Below, in pieces: positions 47,326 to 57,204 of a stretch of DNA of 64,000 nucleotides. The DNA comes from Taxawa tesnikishii (nom. ined.) (lineage: Eukaryota > Ascomycota > Dothideomycetes > Dothideales). The notes under the pieces are model-generated. The model saw only the letters and a list, made by a program, of their open reading frames with translations. It was not told where the DNA came from and did not search any database. Each line of letters opens with the position of its first letter. Within the stretch, counting starts at the first letter, position 1. The DNA lies in NCBI GenBank assembly GCA_030247885.1, contig JAPDRO010000003.1:1922001-1986000 (forward strand), read 5' to 3'. The translations under genes were made by a program, and so were the position numbers.

Positions 47326-48825
47326 ATGTCTTCTTACGGGGTGCTTTCACGATCCGCTGTTTACGTGCTCTTTGCGTGTTTCGGAGTTTACGCGCAGTTG
47401 TCGAGTGAGTGGGCGCCTGGCAGGAAGCCGCTTGGAAGAATTCAATCTGTTGCTGTGTAGTCAAATACTGACCACGAGCTTGCCACACAGCCGCTGATGT
47501 CGCCGACAATGTCAAACAGGGCATGGGAGATGAATCGGACTTGTCTCCGAATGTGACCACGTTTGTGTCTACCGCGCCGACCGCGAGCATCTCTTGGGTG
47601 ACCTATTCGACCACGGATACAGATGTTTCCGAAATCGCACACACTGAAGACGTGCAGACCGGTTTTGATACACCAACCCCGAGCTTTTCCTGGATAACAC
47701 TCCCAACGGACGTTACAATCAGTGCTCCTTTCGCCCACACTGAGCTTGGAGAGACTGGGTTCGATACGCCGACCACGCCGACCCCAAGCATATCCTTTAC
47801 TATCCCTCCAACCACTAAGCACACGCTTGGGCCCGTGGCCGAATCTGCGCGCATCGAGGTATCAGATAACGGATTCGTGACACCGTCTGCACATATCGAG
47901 GCAACTCAGACCGCCATTGTCGCACCGACTCCGCATACCGAGGTGGCACAGCCTGATTTGAACACGCCATCCACAACAGAAGGCCCAGTAGCCCAGCCAA
48001 TCGAGGTCAAACCAACCGCCGAGCCAGCGTCTCCGGGGGAGATCAGGGTCCGAGCCAGGATGCGACAGCATTTCAAACAGGAGGATCGTTCGCAACCTTC
48101 TCCAGCCCTTCCGTCGTGCCCCAGAACACCCCCGCCGAAACTCCATCGCCAGTACCAACTGCCAGCGACGCCGGACCCGAAACCCCAACCCCCACCCTCC
48201 CGGTCCTCCCGCTCCTGAACGCCGCCGTGACGCCGACATCGGGCGTATACGTCGTAGCCGGGCAGACGCTCACGCCCGGCGGCGCCGCCATCACCGTCTC
48301 CAACACCCCCATCTCCGCAGGCACCGGCGGCGGCGGCGGCGGCGGCGGCGTCGTCTTCGTCATCGGATCCTCGACCATCGCCTTCGCAACACCCCCACAA
48401 CTCCGACCAGCGCCCCGGACACCTCCGCCGAGATCCAGACGGTCTCGCGCAGCGGAACGGCCGCATACCGCATCGGGACGCAGACCTTGGCGCCCGGGAG
48501 CGCGGTCACGGTGGGCGGGACGACGTATTCGCTTCCCGTTTCCGGTTCCGGAGTGCGCGTGAACGGGGCCGCGGCGGGATCGGATGGGGCTCTGGCCTCG
48601 GGTGCGCGCACGCGGGTTGAGGGTGCGGGTGGCAGTACGCTTGCGACTGTGTCCGGGTCGTCCGGCCCCGCTCCTTCCCTCTCCGCGTCTGCCGGTGGAG
48701 GATCGTCCGCGGCTCCGGCGGCAGCTTCGCCGAGTACGGCGGACGCAGCGGTGGAGAGGACGGTGTGCGTGGGTCGTTTGGTGGCGGTTGGGTTTTGCGC
48801 CGTGATCGGGCTGAGGCTGATTTGA
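47326..48825 (+). CDS. Secreted Thr/Ser/Pro-rich GPI-anchored-type protein
   Basis: About 471 residues, exons 47326-47404 and 47491-48825 (86-bp intron, GTGAGT..CACACAG). A signal peptide (SAVYVLFACFGVYAQL) is followed by a Thr/Pro/Ser-rich region with degenerate repeats built on HTE-x5-TGFDTP units (three to four copies), then modules of the type VVAGQTLTPGGAAITVSNTP and APGSAVTVGGTTYSLPVSGS that recur in fungal wall proteins, a Gly8 run, and a hydrophobic tail (VGRLVAVGFCAVIGLRLI) suitable for GPI attachment. Role unknown; a structural or adhesive wall protein is likely. The frame slips at G5 48035-48039 and C5 48392-48396, each one base short; joining there keeps the composition and module pattern continuous. 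Start and intron are supported by the signal sequence. Confidence 0.7.
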
Positions 48826-49311
48826 ACGGGGTAATGGGATTTGCATACAGTAATGGCTTAATGCGTGAGACACGAAACGATACCCCTATTAATCTCTTCG
48901 GAATTCGAGTCTTTTATTCATGGCCCTTTGGGATTGTCAAAGGGGTCGACACTGGAACACTTGCCGAGTAGATGGAAAGATGACCGAAGTAGAGAGTACC
49001 AAGTAATCCCCCAACTCTGCTTCGATGCTGCGGGTTACGGCCTTGTTCGATTAGAGATATTGCTCAACTATAGGGTATACCAAAAACCTCCCACAGATCA
49101 CTTCTGGTTCGCCCTCACCAAAAACGCAAAGGGAACCGTGGTGTAAACTCGTCGCGCTGCATCCACAAACAACGGTGAGAACCAAGTATTCAAAACCTTC
49201 TTAGGCATGAAACCCGCCTGATCGTCATGTCCTGCCTTGTTTTTTTCTTCTTCTTTCTTTTTCTCGTCCTTGTGCTCGTACCACATCCTCCGAATCTCCT
49301 GGTTCCCAGAT
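48826..49311. other. Intergenic between convergent genes
   Basis: 486 bp with the 3' ends of the wall-protein and membrane-protein genes. A T/C-rich run (TTTTTTCTTCTTC) at about 49239-49264 reads as purine-rich on the minus strand. No gene seen. Confidence 0.5.
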
Positions 49312-50623
49312 CTACACATCGCCTATCCAATCGAATCCAGCACCGGTCATCAAACTAGCAACGGTGAATAGCCCGGCCCAGCCCGCCGCGCCCCATGGTT
49401 CGCTGCCTTCAATCGTACCCCAAACCCTCACCATCGTGTTCGCGGCAGTGGCCAAAGCAAGGTAGATCGTGCGCTTTGCCAGAACCTCTTCCCTCGTACC
49501 CTTTAGACCGATGTTGTGCTTGACAGTCTGCCAGAGAGTAGCGGTGCGCGGATCGAAAGGCTCGAACGGGTAGGTCGAGGATGCGGCTATGGAGGCGCTG
49601 AAGAGGAAGGATTCGGCTGCGTATCCGATCGGCAGGAAGGTGGAGATGATCAATGGAAGCGTGGCGTTGTGCATGTATTCGAGGGTCGCGATGCTGTCAA
49701 AGTGCGTGATCAGGTACGTGGGAAGCCAGGTGAAGAAGCTACCGTATACGGCGAGTGAGTAGAGTGTCGCAGCGAAGACGGTCGCGTAGAGTCGAATGGG
49801 CGTATCCGCGGCCAAGGCTTGGGAAAGGGTATGTGGGTGTTTGATACCGGCGTTGGCGCGGTTGAGTGGGCGCAAGAGGAAGAAGGGAATAGTGAGTGAG
49901 GCGAGGTCAATGGCCATGGAGAGGGAGTTGTTGAGAAGGGGCACCTCGTTGAAAATGTACATGAAGAAGTAATAGGGAATGTGGGTGAGGAATGTCAGGT
50001 TGAGGACGTCCCAGTCTGTAGCAGACGCGTTAGCAATTGCTCTGATGATATGACGCGCGCGTGATCATGCGCCGACTGTCTTGACGCGCTCTAAACGATC
50101 CAGAACCGGTCCATCACTGTCGTGCATTACGTTCGAATGGTCAAGTCGCGCGCAAACGCGCATAACACCCTCGCCCTCTTTCGCGCGCGCAAGAAAATGC
50201 GATATACGTACAATCCATCCTCAGTGCCCATGGAAGCGCCAAGCTGACGACCTTGAATCCAAGCAAAGCGCCAATCTGCCATGGCTCGTCGATCCTCCTG
50301 CTGGGACCCGCGAGATCGTGGCCAGCAATGTCAGGTACGACGCTGTACAGCCCCGCGCTGACACCCAGGCTCAGCAGGACGGCGAGAGGGAAGCGAACGG
50401 CGCGCCGAAATCGCGAGCGCGGCATGATGGCGGAGGAGATGGTGTCGGTGCCGGAAATGGAGGAGCGACGCTGCGAGGTGTGCGATGTCTGGTCGCGTAG
50501 TGCGTCGGCTGGGATAGTGTCGAGGGAGACGTTTGTGGTGAGGGCGTCAATGGCTTCGGTTTTGGTGGTGGTAGTGGTGGTGTCTGTGGGAGCGATTGTC
50601 ATAAAGGGAACGTGGGACGACAT
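49312..50623 (-). CDS. Polytopic membrane protein, family not recognised
   Basis: 371 residues in two exons (50212-50623 and 49312-50015; 196-bp intron, GTACGT..CTACAG, long for this window). A Thr/Ser-rich N-terminus of about 80 residues (with a TTTTTT run) precedes seven or so hydrophobic helices: VRFPLAVLLSLGVSAGLYSV, IGALLGFKVVSLALPWAL, PYYFFMYIFNEVPLL, IDLASLTIPFFLLRPL, YATVFAATLYSLAVYGSFF, PLIISTFLPIGYAAESFLF and AGLFTVASLMTGAGF. I see no transporter or enzyme motif. The join R-M-D-Y-W-D-V-L-N-L across the intron gives a smooth soluble-to-membrane transition, supporting the splice. Uncharacterised proteins of this shape occur across filamentous ascomycetes; localisation and function are unknown. 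Confidence 0.75.
50016..50211 (-). other. Long intron in membrane-protein gene
   Basis: 196 bp, three to four times the usual intron here; contains several CGCGCG stretches. Splice sites GTACGT and GCTACAG. Confidence 0.65.
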
Positions 50624-51419
50624 GGTTGAGGTCGCGCTGAAGAGGTGGAAGGTTGGGTGCAGTGGCTGGGAAAGGAATGACCTTGTCGCAAAAGAGAGGT
50701 TGCAAGAGACGCGGAGCAGAGTGACGTCGGTAGAAAACGCGAATTCTTGGCATCGTATAGCACAACACGAGCTTCAGCCAACTTGACTGTGTACACACAC
50801 ACCCTCGACACTTGGACTGTCGACGCTCGCACTCGCACTCACACTCATATCCACTTCAAAAGTCCAGATACTGCAGACCAACCTCTTCTCATCGTTGCAC
50901 TGCTGAACCGCCGAGCATATCGTATCCCCGTAGAGCACGATGTTGACCCGCGAGGCATAGTAGAGACCTTCCATGATCACGGAGCAGACCGTGATAAGGC
51001 ATACAAAGGGTTCGGGGTGTCCTCCACTAGTTGGGGGCGTTTCCTCCATGGAACCAGGCAAGACAGTTCCGAGTGGCACTCGAATCCTCAGAAAGAGGAA
51101 CGCGTCCAGGACTTGGCAGCACTCTTACTGCGATACGGAGCTGACAAGTCACTGTGGGTTAGAGGAAAGGATCTCCGTTGTTGGCTCTCGAACATGTTCG
51201 ACCCGGGTCCAGCGGATGAGCTCCTTCGAGATTCTGAGCCAGTGTTAACAAAAATCCAAGCCAACGTCCAGGCTGCGCTCAATTCTCGTTTTCAAATCCA
51301 AGCGGGATTCCGCAGTGGTGGACATGTCGGGATCGAAGACGGCACGGAACGCGCTAAGGGTATCGCGAGCGATGTATCGCTTTCTTTGAGCCCAAGAATT
51401 CTTCAAGTGATACCACTCC
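50624..51419. other. Intergenic region with ankyrin-like remnant
   Basis: Promoter of the membrane-protein gene on its left part; the right part holds the remnant described separately. No other gene seen. Confidence 0.45.
50930..51330 (+). pseudogene. Possible remnant of an ankyrin-repeat protein gene
   Basis: The plus frame here reads VETFHDHGADRDKAYKGFG, then TSWGRFLHGT, then VQDLAALLLRYGADKSLWV. Two copies of a helix ending in a G-A-D turn, with a W-x-x-F-L segment between them, are what the C-terminal ends of many fungal ankyrin proteins look like. No upstream repeats, start codon context or splice sites complete it, and the frame runs on into the antisense of the neighbouring dehydrogenase, so it is probably a decayed 3' piece. 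It could be chance. Confidence 0.3.
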
Positions 51420-52289
51420 TCAATACATGGCATAACCACCCGATGCGCTTATGCTCTGCCCAGTAACCCATCGGCTCCGCTCCTCGGCCAAGAATGCCAC
51501 GATCTGTGCCACATCATCCACCGTACCCATCCGGTTCTCCATCGGCGTCGCCTTCTTCTGCGCCGTAACAATACTCTCGGTCACTTCAGTAACCATATCG
51601 GTCTCAGTAGGCCCAGGGTGAACGACGTTGACAGTATGCCCTTTTGGTCCGAGCTCCGTTGCCCAGCTCCTGGTCAGAGCTTCCATGGCGGCTTTGCTCG
51701 ATCCGTACAATGAATATCCTGGAAATCCGCCGCGCGCACCGACGGAGCCGATATTGACGATTCGGCCAGGACGGCGGAGGTATGGAAGGATCTCTTGGGT
51801 CATGAACACTGTGGCCCGGACGTTGAGGTCGTAGATGTACGCAAAGTCTTCATGGGTGATGTCCCCAAGGTTTCTGGTCAGAAGACATCCAGCGTTGTTG
51901 ACGAGGATGTCAATTGCATCGCCGGGAAAGGCGGCCAGAGTGGCTTCAACGATTTGTTTTGGAGAACTCGTGTCCCGCAGGTCCGCTTTGATTTTGACGG
52001 CTTTGGAGCCGTTCTCCAGCTCTGCAATCCTTGCTACAAGCTGATCCGTCTTCTCTGCGCTGCTCTCTGAGGTGTATGTCACGGCGACCTGAGCCGCTTT
52101 TCAGTAAAATACATGGAAAGGCGGCAGATATAAGCACACCTTTGCACCTCGTTTCGCTAGCTCATACGTAATTCCAGCGCCTGTAGATCATGAGTGTCTT
52201 CTCGAAAAACGCAAATCAACATTGTTCCCACCGATCCCTCTGCTGCCACCAGTGACAATGGCCACTTTTCCGCTCAAAGTATTGGACAT
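51420..52289 (-). CDS. Short-chain dehydrogenase/reductase, FabG-like
   Basis: 255 residues, exons 52232-52289, 52140-52180 and 51420-52088, with two 51-bp introns (GTGGGA, GTGTGC). Classical SDR: MSNTLSGKVAIVTGGSRGIG gives the TGxxxGxG cofactor loop, NNAG stabilises the sheet, INIGSVGARGG-like NIGSVGARGGFPGYS carries the catalytic Ser region, and YSLYGSSKAA has the Tyr-x-x-x-Lys pair; PGPTETDM and the C-terminal TGQSISASGGYAMY are also typical. The closest general type is 3-oxoacyl-ACP reductase-like SDRs of secondary metabolism and detoxification, NADP(H)-dependent by the Ser/Arg in the first loop; substrate cannot be read from sequence. Start at 52289 begins right before the Rossmann strand. 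Confidence 0.9.
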
Positions 52290-53420
52290 AGCGTGACTCG
52301 TCAAGTCGAAGACTTTCGTCGACGTACAACAAGTATTGAAATGGACGAGTGCGAGACAAAGCTGGAAGATGTGTTCAACCAGCAGATAGTATCGGAAGAT
52401 CTGATCCATAAACACCGTCTTATACTGCTCGCTGTTACGCCGCGAAGGTTAAGTAAACTGACGTCAGTCAGCAGGAGAGCTTCACCATTCTGTTCGTTGT
52501 GGCGAGGAACAACATGGCGAGTCAGCCGTCTGTGCTGTCAGATATCGTTCTCCTCGTTCGTATATCCATGGTCCTTTTTCAGACACTATGTGATTTAGCA
52601 AGAGATACGGAGAACACAGATTTCGAAGGCGAGTTTGGCCAGACGCTGTAACGTTGAGCATGACATCTTCGATTGGAGGGCGGAGATGACGAGCGTTCCC
52701 TTACGAGGTTTCATACATATGCCAGTAGCCACTCAACAGCAGCAGCAGCAGCAGCAGCAGGTCGCTATCGTATATACAATCAATCCACGGAATTTGGTAG
52801 TAGATCAAAAGCTTGCTTGACTCGAATTACTTTTGTAATCTAATCATTCCAATAACGACAATGCGAAGAACGATTGAAGAGCGCCGACGCTTCGCAGTAT
52901 AAAAAAGGATTTCCCAAAACCCGGTCCAGTTCCTTCCCTCTCGTTCTCTTGCGCCATTCCCTTATACCAATGCCATATGACAAACAAAAAAGGTAAAAAT
53001 CGCTATTGTTGACCCTTTCGGCCAAGCGTTCCAACACTACATCCATACCCACGACATCCGAGCATGTCTCCTGTCCCTTCGATTGGCGCTGTCCCGGCGA
53101 CTGATTTCGCCATTTCCGGAGTGACGCGAATCGTTCGCATAGGATAGCGTTGCGGGCCATCGCTTCTCCATGTTTCATCAGGCTTGACATGCCCAATGCA
53201 TTCCTTTCCTTCAAACCCCTGAAGCGGGATTCTGGGAGAGTGTTGAGTGGCAACGTGAGCCCTCGACAAACGGCAGAACTTGGCTAGCCCGAAGAAAGCA
53301 AGAAGTCTCTGGGCTTGCGTTTGAGTCGTTGCAACCTTCGGAAAGTGGACGAGGGCGCACTAGGGCGGTTGTCCCTGAGGGGTCATCTGAACGTGCTTGC
53401 GAAACATGAACCTGACCATC
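52290..53420. other. 1.1 kb intergenic region
   Basis: Contains the promoter of the dehydrogenase gene, a CAG microsatellite (52737-52760) and the 3' flank of the F-box gene. The short Gln-run frame at 52635-52820 has no other protein feature and is rejected. Confidence 0.5.
52737..52760. repeat. (CAG)8 microsatellite
   Basis: Eight perfect CAG triplets preceded by CAA, outside any supported gene. Confidence 0.9.
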
Positions 53421-55760
53421 CTAGGACAGACGAGGCACGCCCGAGAGAAGCTCCACACCGTCGATCGGGTTGCCGTTCTGGTTAAGGCCAAAGTCGATGA
53501 TGAGAATGCGGCCGTCTTGGCTCGTGCTGACGATGCGACGGTAATCGCACTTGGCGGCCAGCATCCAGGAAGTAGTCCATTCAGGAAAGACCGCAACACT
53601 CTGGCCAGTCTCGAAGTTGTAGACTCTGAGGTCAAGATCGTAGGATCCCGAGACCACACGGTTGTTCTGCGAATCCAAGAACAGTGAGCGCACAAGCTGG
53701 GAGTGGCCCATGAAAGTGCCGACCTCATTGCCACTGGCAACCTCGAATTTGTATGTGACGTGGTCGTTGCCACCAGCCAATACGTACTTGGCGTCGTCGC
53801 TGAACTCGACGGCTGCGAGGCCACGGTCCTTTGAGGGAAGTCCTTGACGCAGTTGCCAGTGTCCTTGCCGAGGTCCCAAAGCTTGGCAACGCCGTCACCA
53901 CTGGCAGAAACAAGAAGGTTGCCACGCAATTGCACGGCGTTGACAGGGCCCCGGTGGCCCTGCAAGACGCGAATGGGCTCCAGGGTCTTACGGTCCCAAA
54001 CCACGATGGTGCAGTCCTTGGAGCACGAGACGATATGCTTGGAGTCGAAGGCGACATCGAGGACACCGCCGTTGTGTCTCCTGAGACGCTTGATGGGCTC
54101 GAAGGTCTTAACGTTCCAGACAATGAGGTCGCAGTCGCTGGAGCCGGTGACCAGGATCTCATCGTCGTACTGCAGGCACAAGATACTCTGGGTGTGGAAG
54201 TCGGAAGGAACGTGATAGATGTCATTGCCCTCACGAGTGCCGTTCATGGAAGGCTGAGCGTGATGGTAGTAAGGATACTCTACAGTGCGAAGGACCTTTG
54301 GACCGGGGACCGGACGGACGGTCGGGCCTCCGATGACTTTGAGGCACTTGAAGGTGTTGATATCCCATACGCGGATAGTACGGTCGCGGCTGCCGGTGAT
54401 GATCTTGTGCTCATCGAACTGGACACAGTAAACACTGTCAGTGTGTCCAGCCATGTAGATAGCCTTGCCCTTGCCAGCAGCCCAGTTCTTCTCGATCTGT
54501 TGACGGGCTTGGTACATCTTCTCCCATTGCTGGTTGGGCATGTTTGGCAGCCCTACACCGACACCGCCAATCTGGATGGGCGCAGGGTCGACGTAGGTCT
54601 GCTTTCCGTAGGTGTTGAGGTACACACCCCTCCAGGTGAGGTGGTCCTTGGCGAAGGTGTTCCATAGTCCTCCGAAAGTTTGGCAAACCTTGAGGGTCCT
54701 CGCGTCCAGGTGGGAAAAGACGACATGAACGACCTCGGCAGGCAATACCTAGTAGGAGTTAGAGTCTGAGTTGGTTCCATGGGAAGCGTAATTACAGTGA
54801 GCCCGCAGGGTCGCAAGACGACCTGTTAAAGCAATGCTCGTCGGATGTCACGTACCTTGGTCGGGTCCATGTGCTTCTCAGTAGAGATGTCCTCCTCTTC
54901 AGAGTCTGTGATATCGATCATATCAATGTCTGCGTTCGAGCCAAGATCTGCTCCACTATCCGCTGCGCTAGACAAGCTGCCGATCCGTTGCCGATTCTGG
55001 TTGCGTTGGATCTCGAAGTTGTGAAGAGCAGCGGACCTTCTCGCAGCTTCTCCAGGCAGGTACATTGGTGGGTAAGATTTAGACGAAGTTATGGCAGGTG
55101 GGACTGCAGCGGAAGTTGCACCGTTGTTAACTGGCGCGGGAGTGTCATAGCGCAGTGCCTTCCCCGAAGCTGCGAGCCTTGAAGCGTTCAAACGAGTGAA
55201 GAAGCCATGGATGGGAGCTGTCTCCTCGACACCCTCCATAGCCTCACCGTGGCTGCTCGAAGGCCTGCTCCTGGAACCAAAGCCATCTCTCATGGCCTTT
55301 TGGAGCTTGTTTCCCCTCTGCGAAAACTTCCGGATCAAACCCCGGATTCCTTCTGAGACTTGCCGCTCCTGGTAGACGAGCTGGAAGAGCTTGGCGGAGA
55401 TTGTCTCTTCAACGATGCCTCCTTGGCGGTTTCCTTTCCTCGCCAGTCAATGGCACGGAAGAGGGTTGTGGTTTCCCGGCGTCTGTGAGTCTGTTCTCTC
55501 TCGCTCACAGCAGCCGCGCTATGGCGAGAGCTGTTGTGGTGGGCGGATGAGTGGCGTCTTTGTGGGATTGGTTTCGGAAGCGAGTGAGTGGACACCTGAC
55601 TCGAGACGGAAGGGCGGGGAGTGGGATCGTTATCATCTTCTTCGTCGTCAACGTTGGGGAGTGGTGCCGAACGAACGGTGGGCGGGCGGTGGTTGATGAC
55701 GATGTTGTCGAAAACTTGGTGCTCAGCAGTGGCTGGCATGGTGAAATCTGAACGGGACAT
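53421..55760 (-). CDS. F-box/WD40 protein, SCF ubiquitin-ligase substrate receptor (Fwd1/Cdc4-like)
   Basis: About 744 residues, exons 54856-55760 and 53421-54748 (107-bp intron, GTACGT..TACTAG). The N-terminal third is disordered (Ser/Pro/His-rich, with an acidic DITDSEEEDIS). The F-box follows the intron: VLPAEVVHVVFSHLDARTLK..WNTFAKDHLTWRGVYL. Then about seven WD40 blades: GHTDSVYCVQFDEHKIITGS, SILCLQYDDEILVTGSSD, HNGGVLDVAFDSKHIVSCS, GHRGPVNAVQLRGNLLVSAS, LAAVEFSDDAKYVLAGGND, GHSQLVRSLFLDSQNNRVVS and DYRRIVSTSQDGRILIID. F-box plus WD40 marks the substrate-binding subunit of SCF ligases that recognises phosphorylated targets; Neurospora FWD-1, which turns over the clock protein FRQ, is one such protein, but orthology is not shown. 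One base is missing at A3 55337-55339 and at G3 53835-53837. Confidence 0.85.
54749..54855 (-). other. Intron before the F-box
   Basis: 107 bp, GTACGT donor and TACTAG acceptor, joining DPTK to VLPAEVVH. Confidence 0.75.
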
Positions 55761-56666
55761 GGTGGGTGAGAAAGCCTGTCGATGACCGAGTTTATTGGGG
55801 CTTGTTTTGCTCTTGGCACTGGGCCAGCCAAGGCCGTGTGCAGGAATTGCTCAAACAGTAAGCGATCGATGAGCGGACAGGAGCGCAGTGGACAAGTCGA
55901 GCTGCTGATATGGAAAGGAGGGAGAGAGCAAGGGTGAGGTTGGAAGGAGCCTGAAGGTCGGGAGCTGGTAAAGGAGCGTTTAGCAGCGAATCGGGCGGAG
56001 GTCCGTGTTCGCCTGGCTTGTATCGTGGGGTAAGTAAACGAGAGTCGGATCGGTGGCTGAGAGCGTAATGCGAATGCGAATGCGAATGCGACTGCGAATG
56101 CGCTGTAGTTAAGGAGCGAGGGCGGGTCGACAAGATGCAATGCTCAGGACAGAAGCGAGAGGCGGTGCACAGCGGAGGAGGAGGCGGACTGTTATATGCG
56201 GACAAGGGGGATTTGGGTTGCAGTGTTGAGACAGTGCTAACGCAGCGCAGAGCAGCGGCGGCGGTGTGAAGGCGTCAAGTTCGGTCGTCGGTCGCTGGAA
56301 CTTCTTCGGGCTACCCGCATGCCCGATCAGAGATTGCCGTTCCCTGCTGAAGTTGCACTGTTGCAGCGTCATCGCCGGCCGGGGAGCCACAGAACCCTCT
56401 CATTCTGTCTCACTGCAACGAGCAGGCCGGCACTGCCGACGCTCTCCTAACAAACTCTGGCACGTCTTCCGCATCCCAGCACTCGCCCGCTTCCAGAAAA
56501 CTGCGGAAGACCTGCGTTATTCTCGGCTTCCTCGGCCTGCCCGCTGAGCGGAGAATAGCTGCTAGCACCGAACGCCGTGTTTGGCTCCGCGCTACTTGGC
56601 GACGCCTCCGTCGCCCGTTACTACTCAGGTCTCACATCTCACTCTTACTCAGGCCGCACTGCGACC
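55761..56666. promoter_or_regulatory. Divergent upstream region of F-box and DUF7704 genes
   Basis: 906 bp between divergent start codons. A hexanucleotide array GCGAAT (about 56070-56102) lies on the F-box side and may be in its 5' leader. Long plus- and minus-frame readings through here are low-complexity and not supported. Confidence 0.5.
56070..56102. repeat. (GCGAAT)n hexanucleotide repeat
   Basis: Five units, one with a single substitution, about 310 bp upstream of the F-box gene start codon. Confidence 0.8.
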
Positions 56667-57204
56667 ATGGCACGCAATCAGTCCGCAGCAGCATCGCCTT
56701 TTCCGTTGGCTTACCGCCTCTTCTTTCTGTATATCGAGCCAGTAGCAACCGCAGTAGGAGCCTACTACGCACATTTGCTGCAGGATGAATATTTGCAGCT
56801 TACCTACACCTCCGCCGAAGCCTTGATGGGCGGTCCATCCGTCCGGGAGAGCATCGTACTGTCTCAATTGGCCAACATGTATCTGGTAACTGAACAGCAA
56901 CTGCGTCAAAGTTCACGACGGTTCTCATTTTCAACAGGTGTTCGCTCTGAACGAAGCGTTTGTCCTGCGCGCAACCTCTGACCTTAACGTTTGGAGGATT
57001 TTCCTCTTCGGTCTACTCGTGGCCGATTTTGGCCACATCTATAGTGTCAAGAGCGTGGGGTCCGACATTTACTGGCAGTTCTGGGACTGGAACGCTATCT
57101 ACTGGGGCAATCTGGGCTTCGTTTACGTTGGAGCTACCCTTAGAATGGCATTCCTGGCTGGCATCGGATTGAGCGGTTCCGGAGCAAGAAAGACTGTCAA
57201 GTGA
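56667..57204 (+). CDS. Small four-helix membrane protein (DUF7704 type)
   Basis: 161 residues in two exons (56667-56885 and 56938-57204; 52-bp intron, GTAACT..CAACAG). It starts MARNQSAAASPFPLAYRLFF and has hydrophobic segments YRLFFLYIEPVATAVGAYYA, QLANMYLVFALNEAFVLRA, WRIFLFGLLVADFGHIYSV and NLGFVYVGATLRMAFLAGIG. The patterns YIEPV, NEAFVLR, LLVADFGHIYSV and a Trp-rich loop (YWQFWDWNAIYWGN) are those of a family common in filamentous ascomycetes, listed as DUF7704; function is unknown. Splicing at the intron is needed to join NMYLV to FALNEAF. Confidence 0.85.

Noticed and set aside
52635-52820. Gln-run small protein
   Set aside because: Only a CAG microsatellite with random flanks.
53831-54667. 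278-codon plus-strand frame
   Set aside because: Antisense of the WD40 repeats; regular Val/Asp pattern mirrors the blades.
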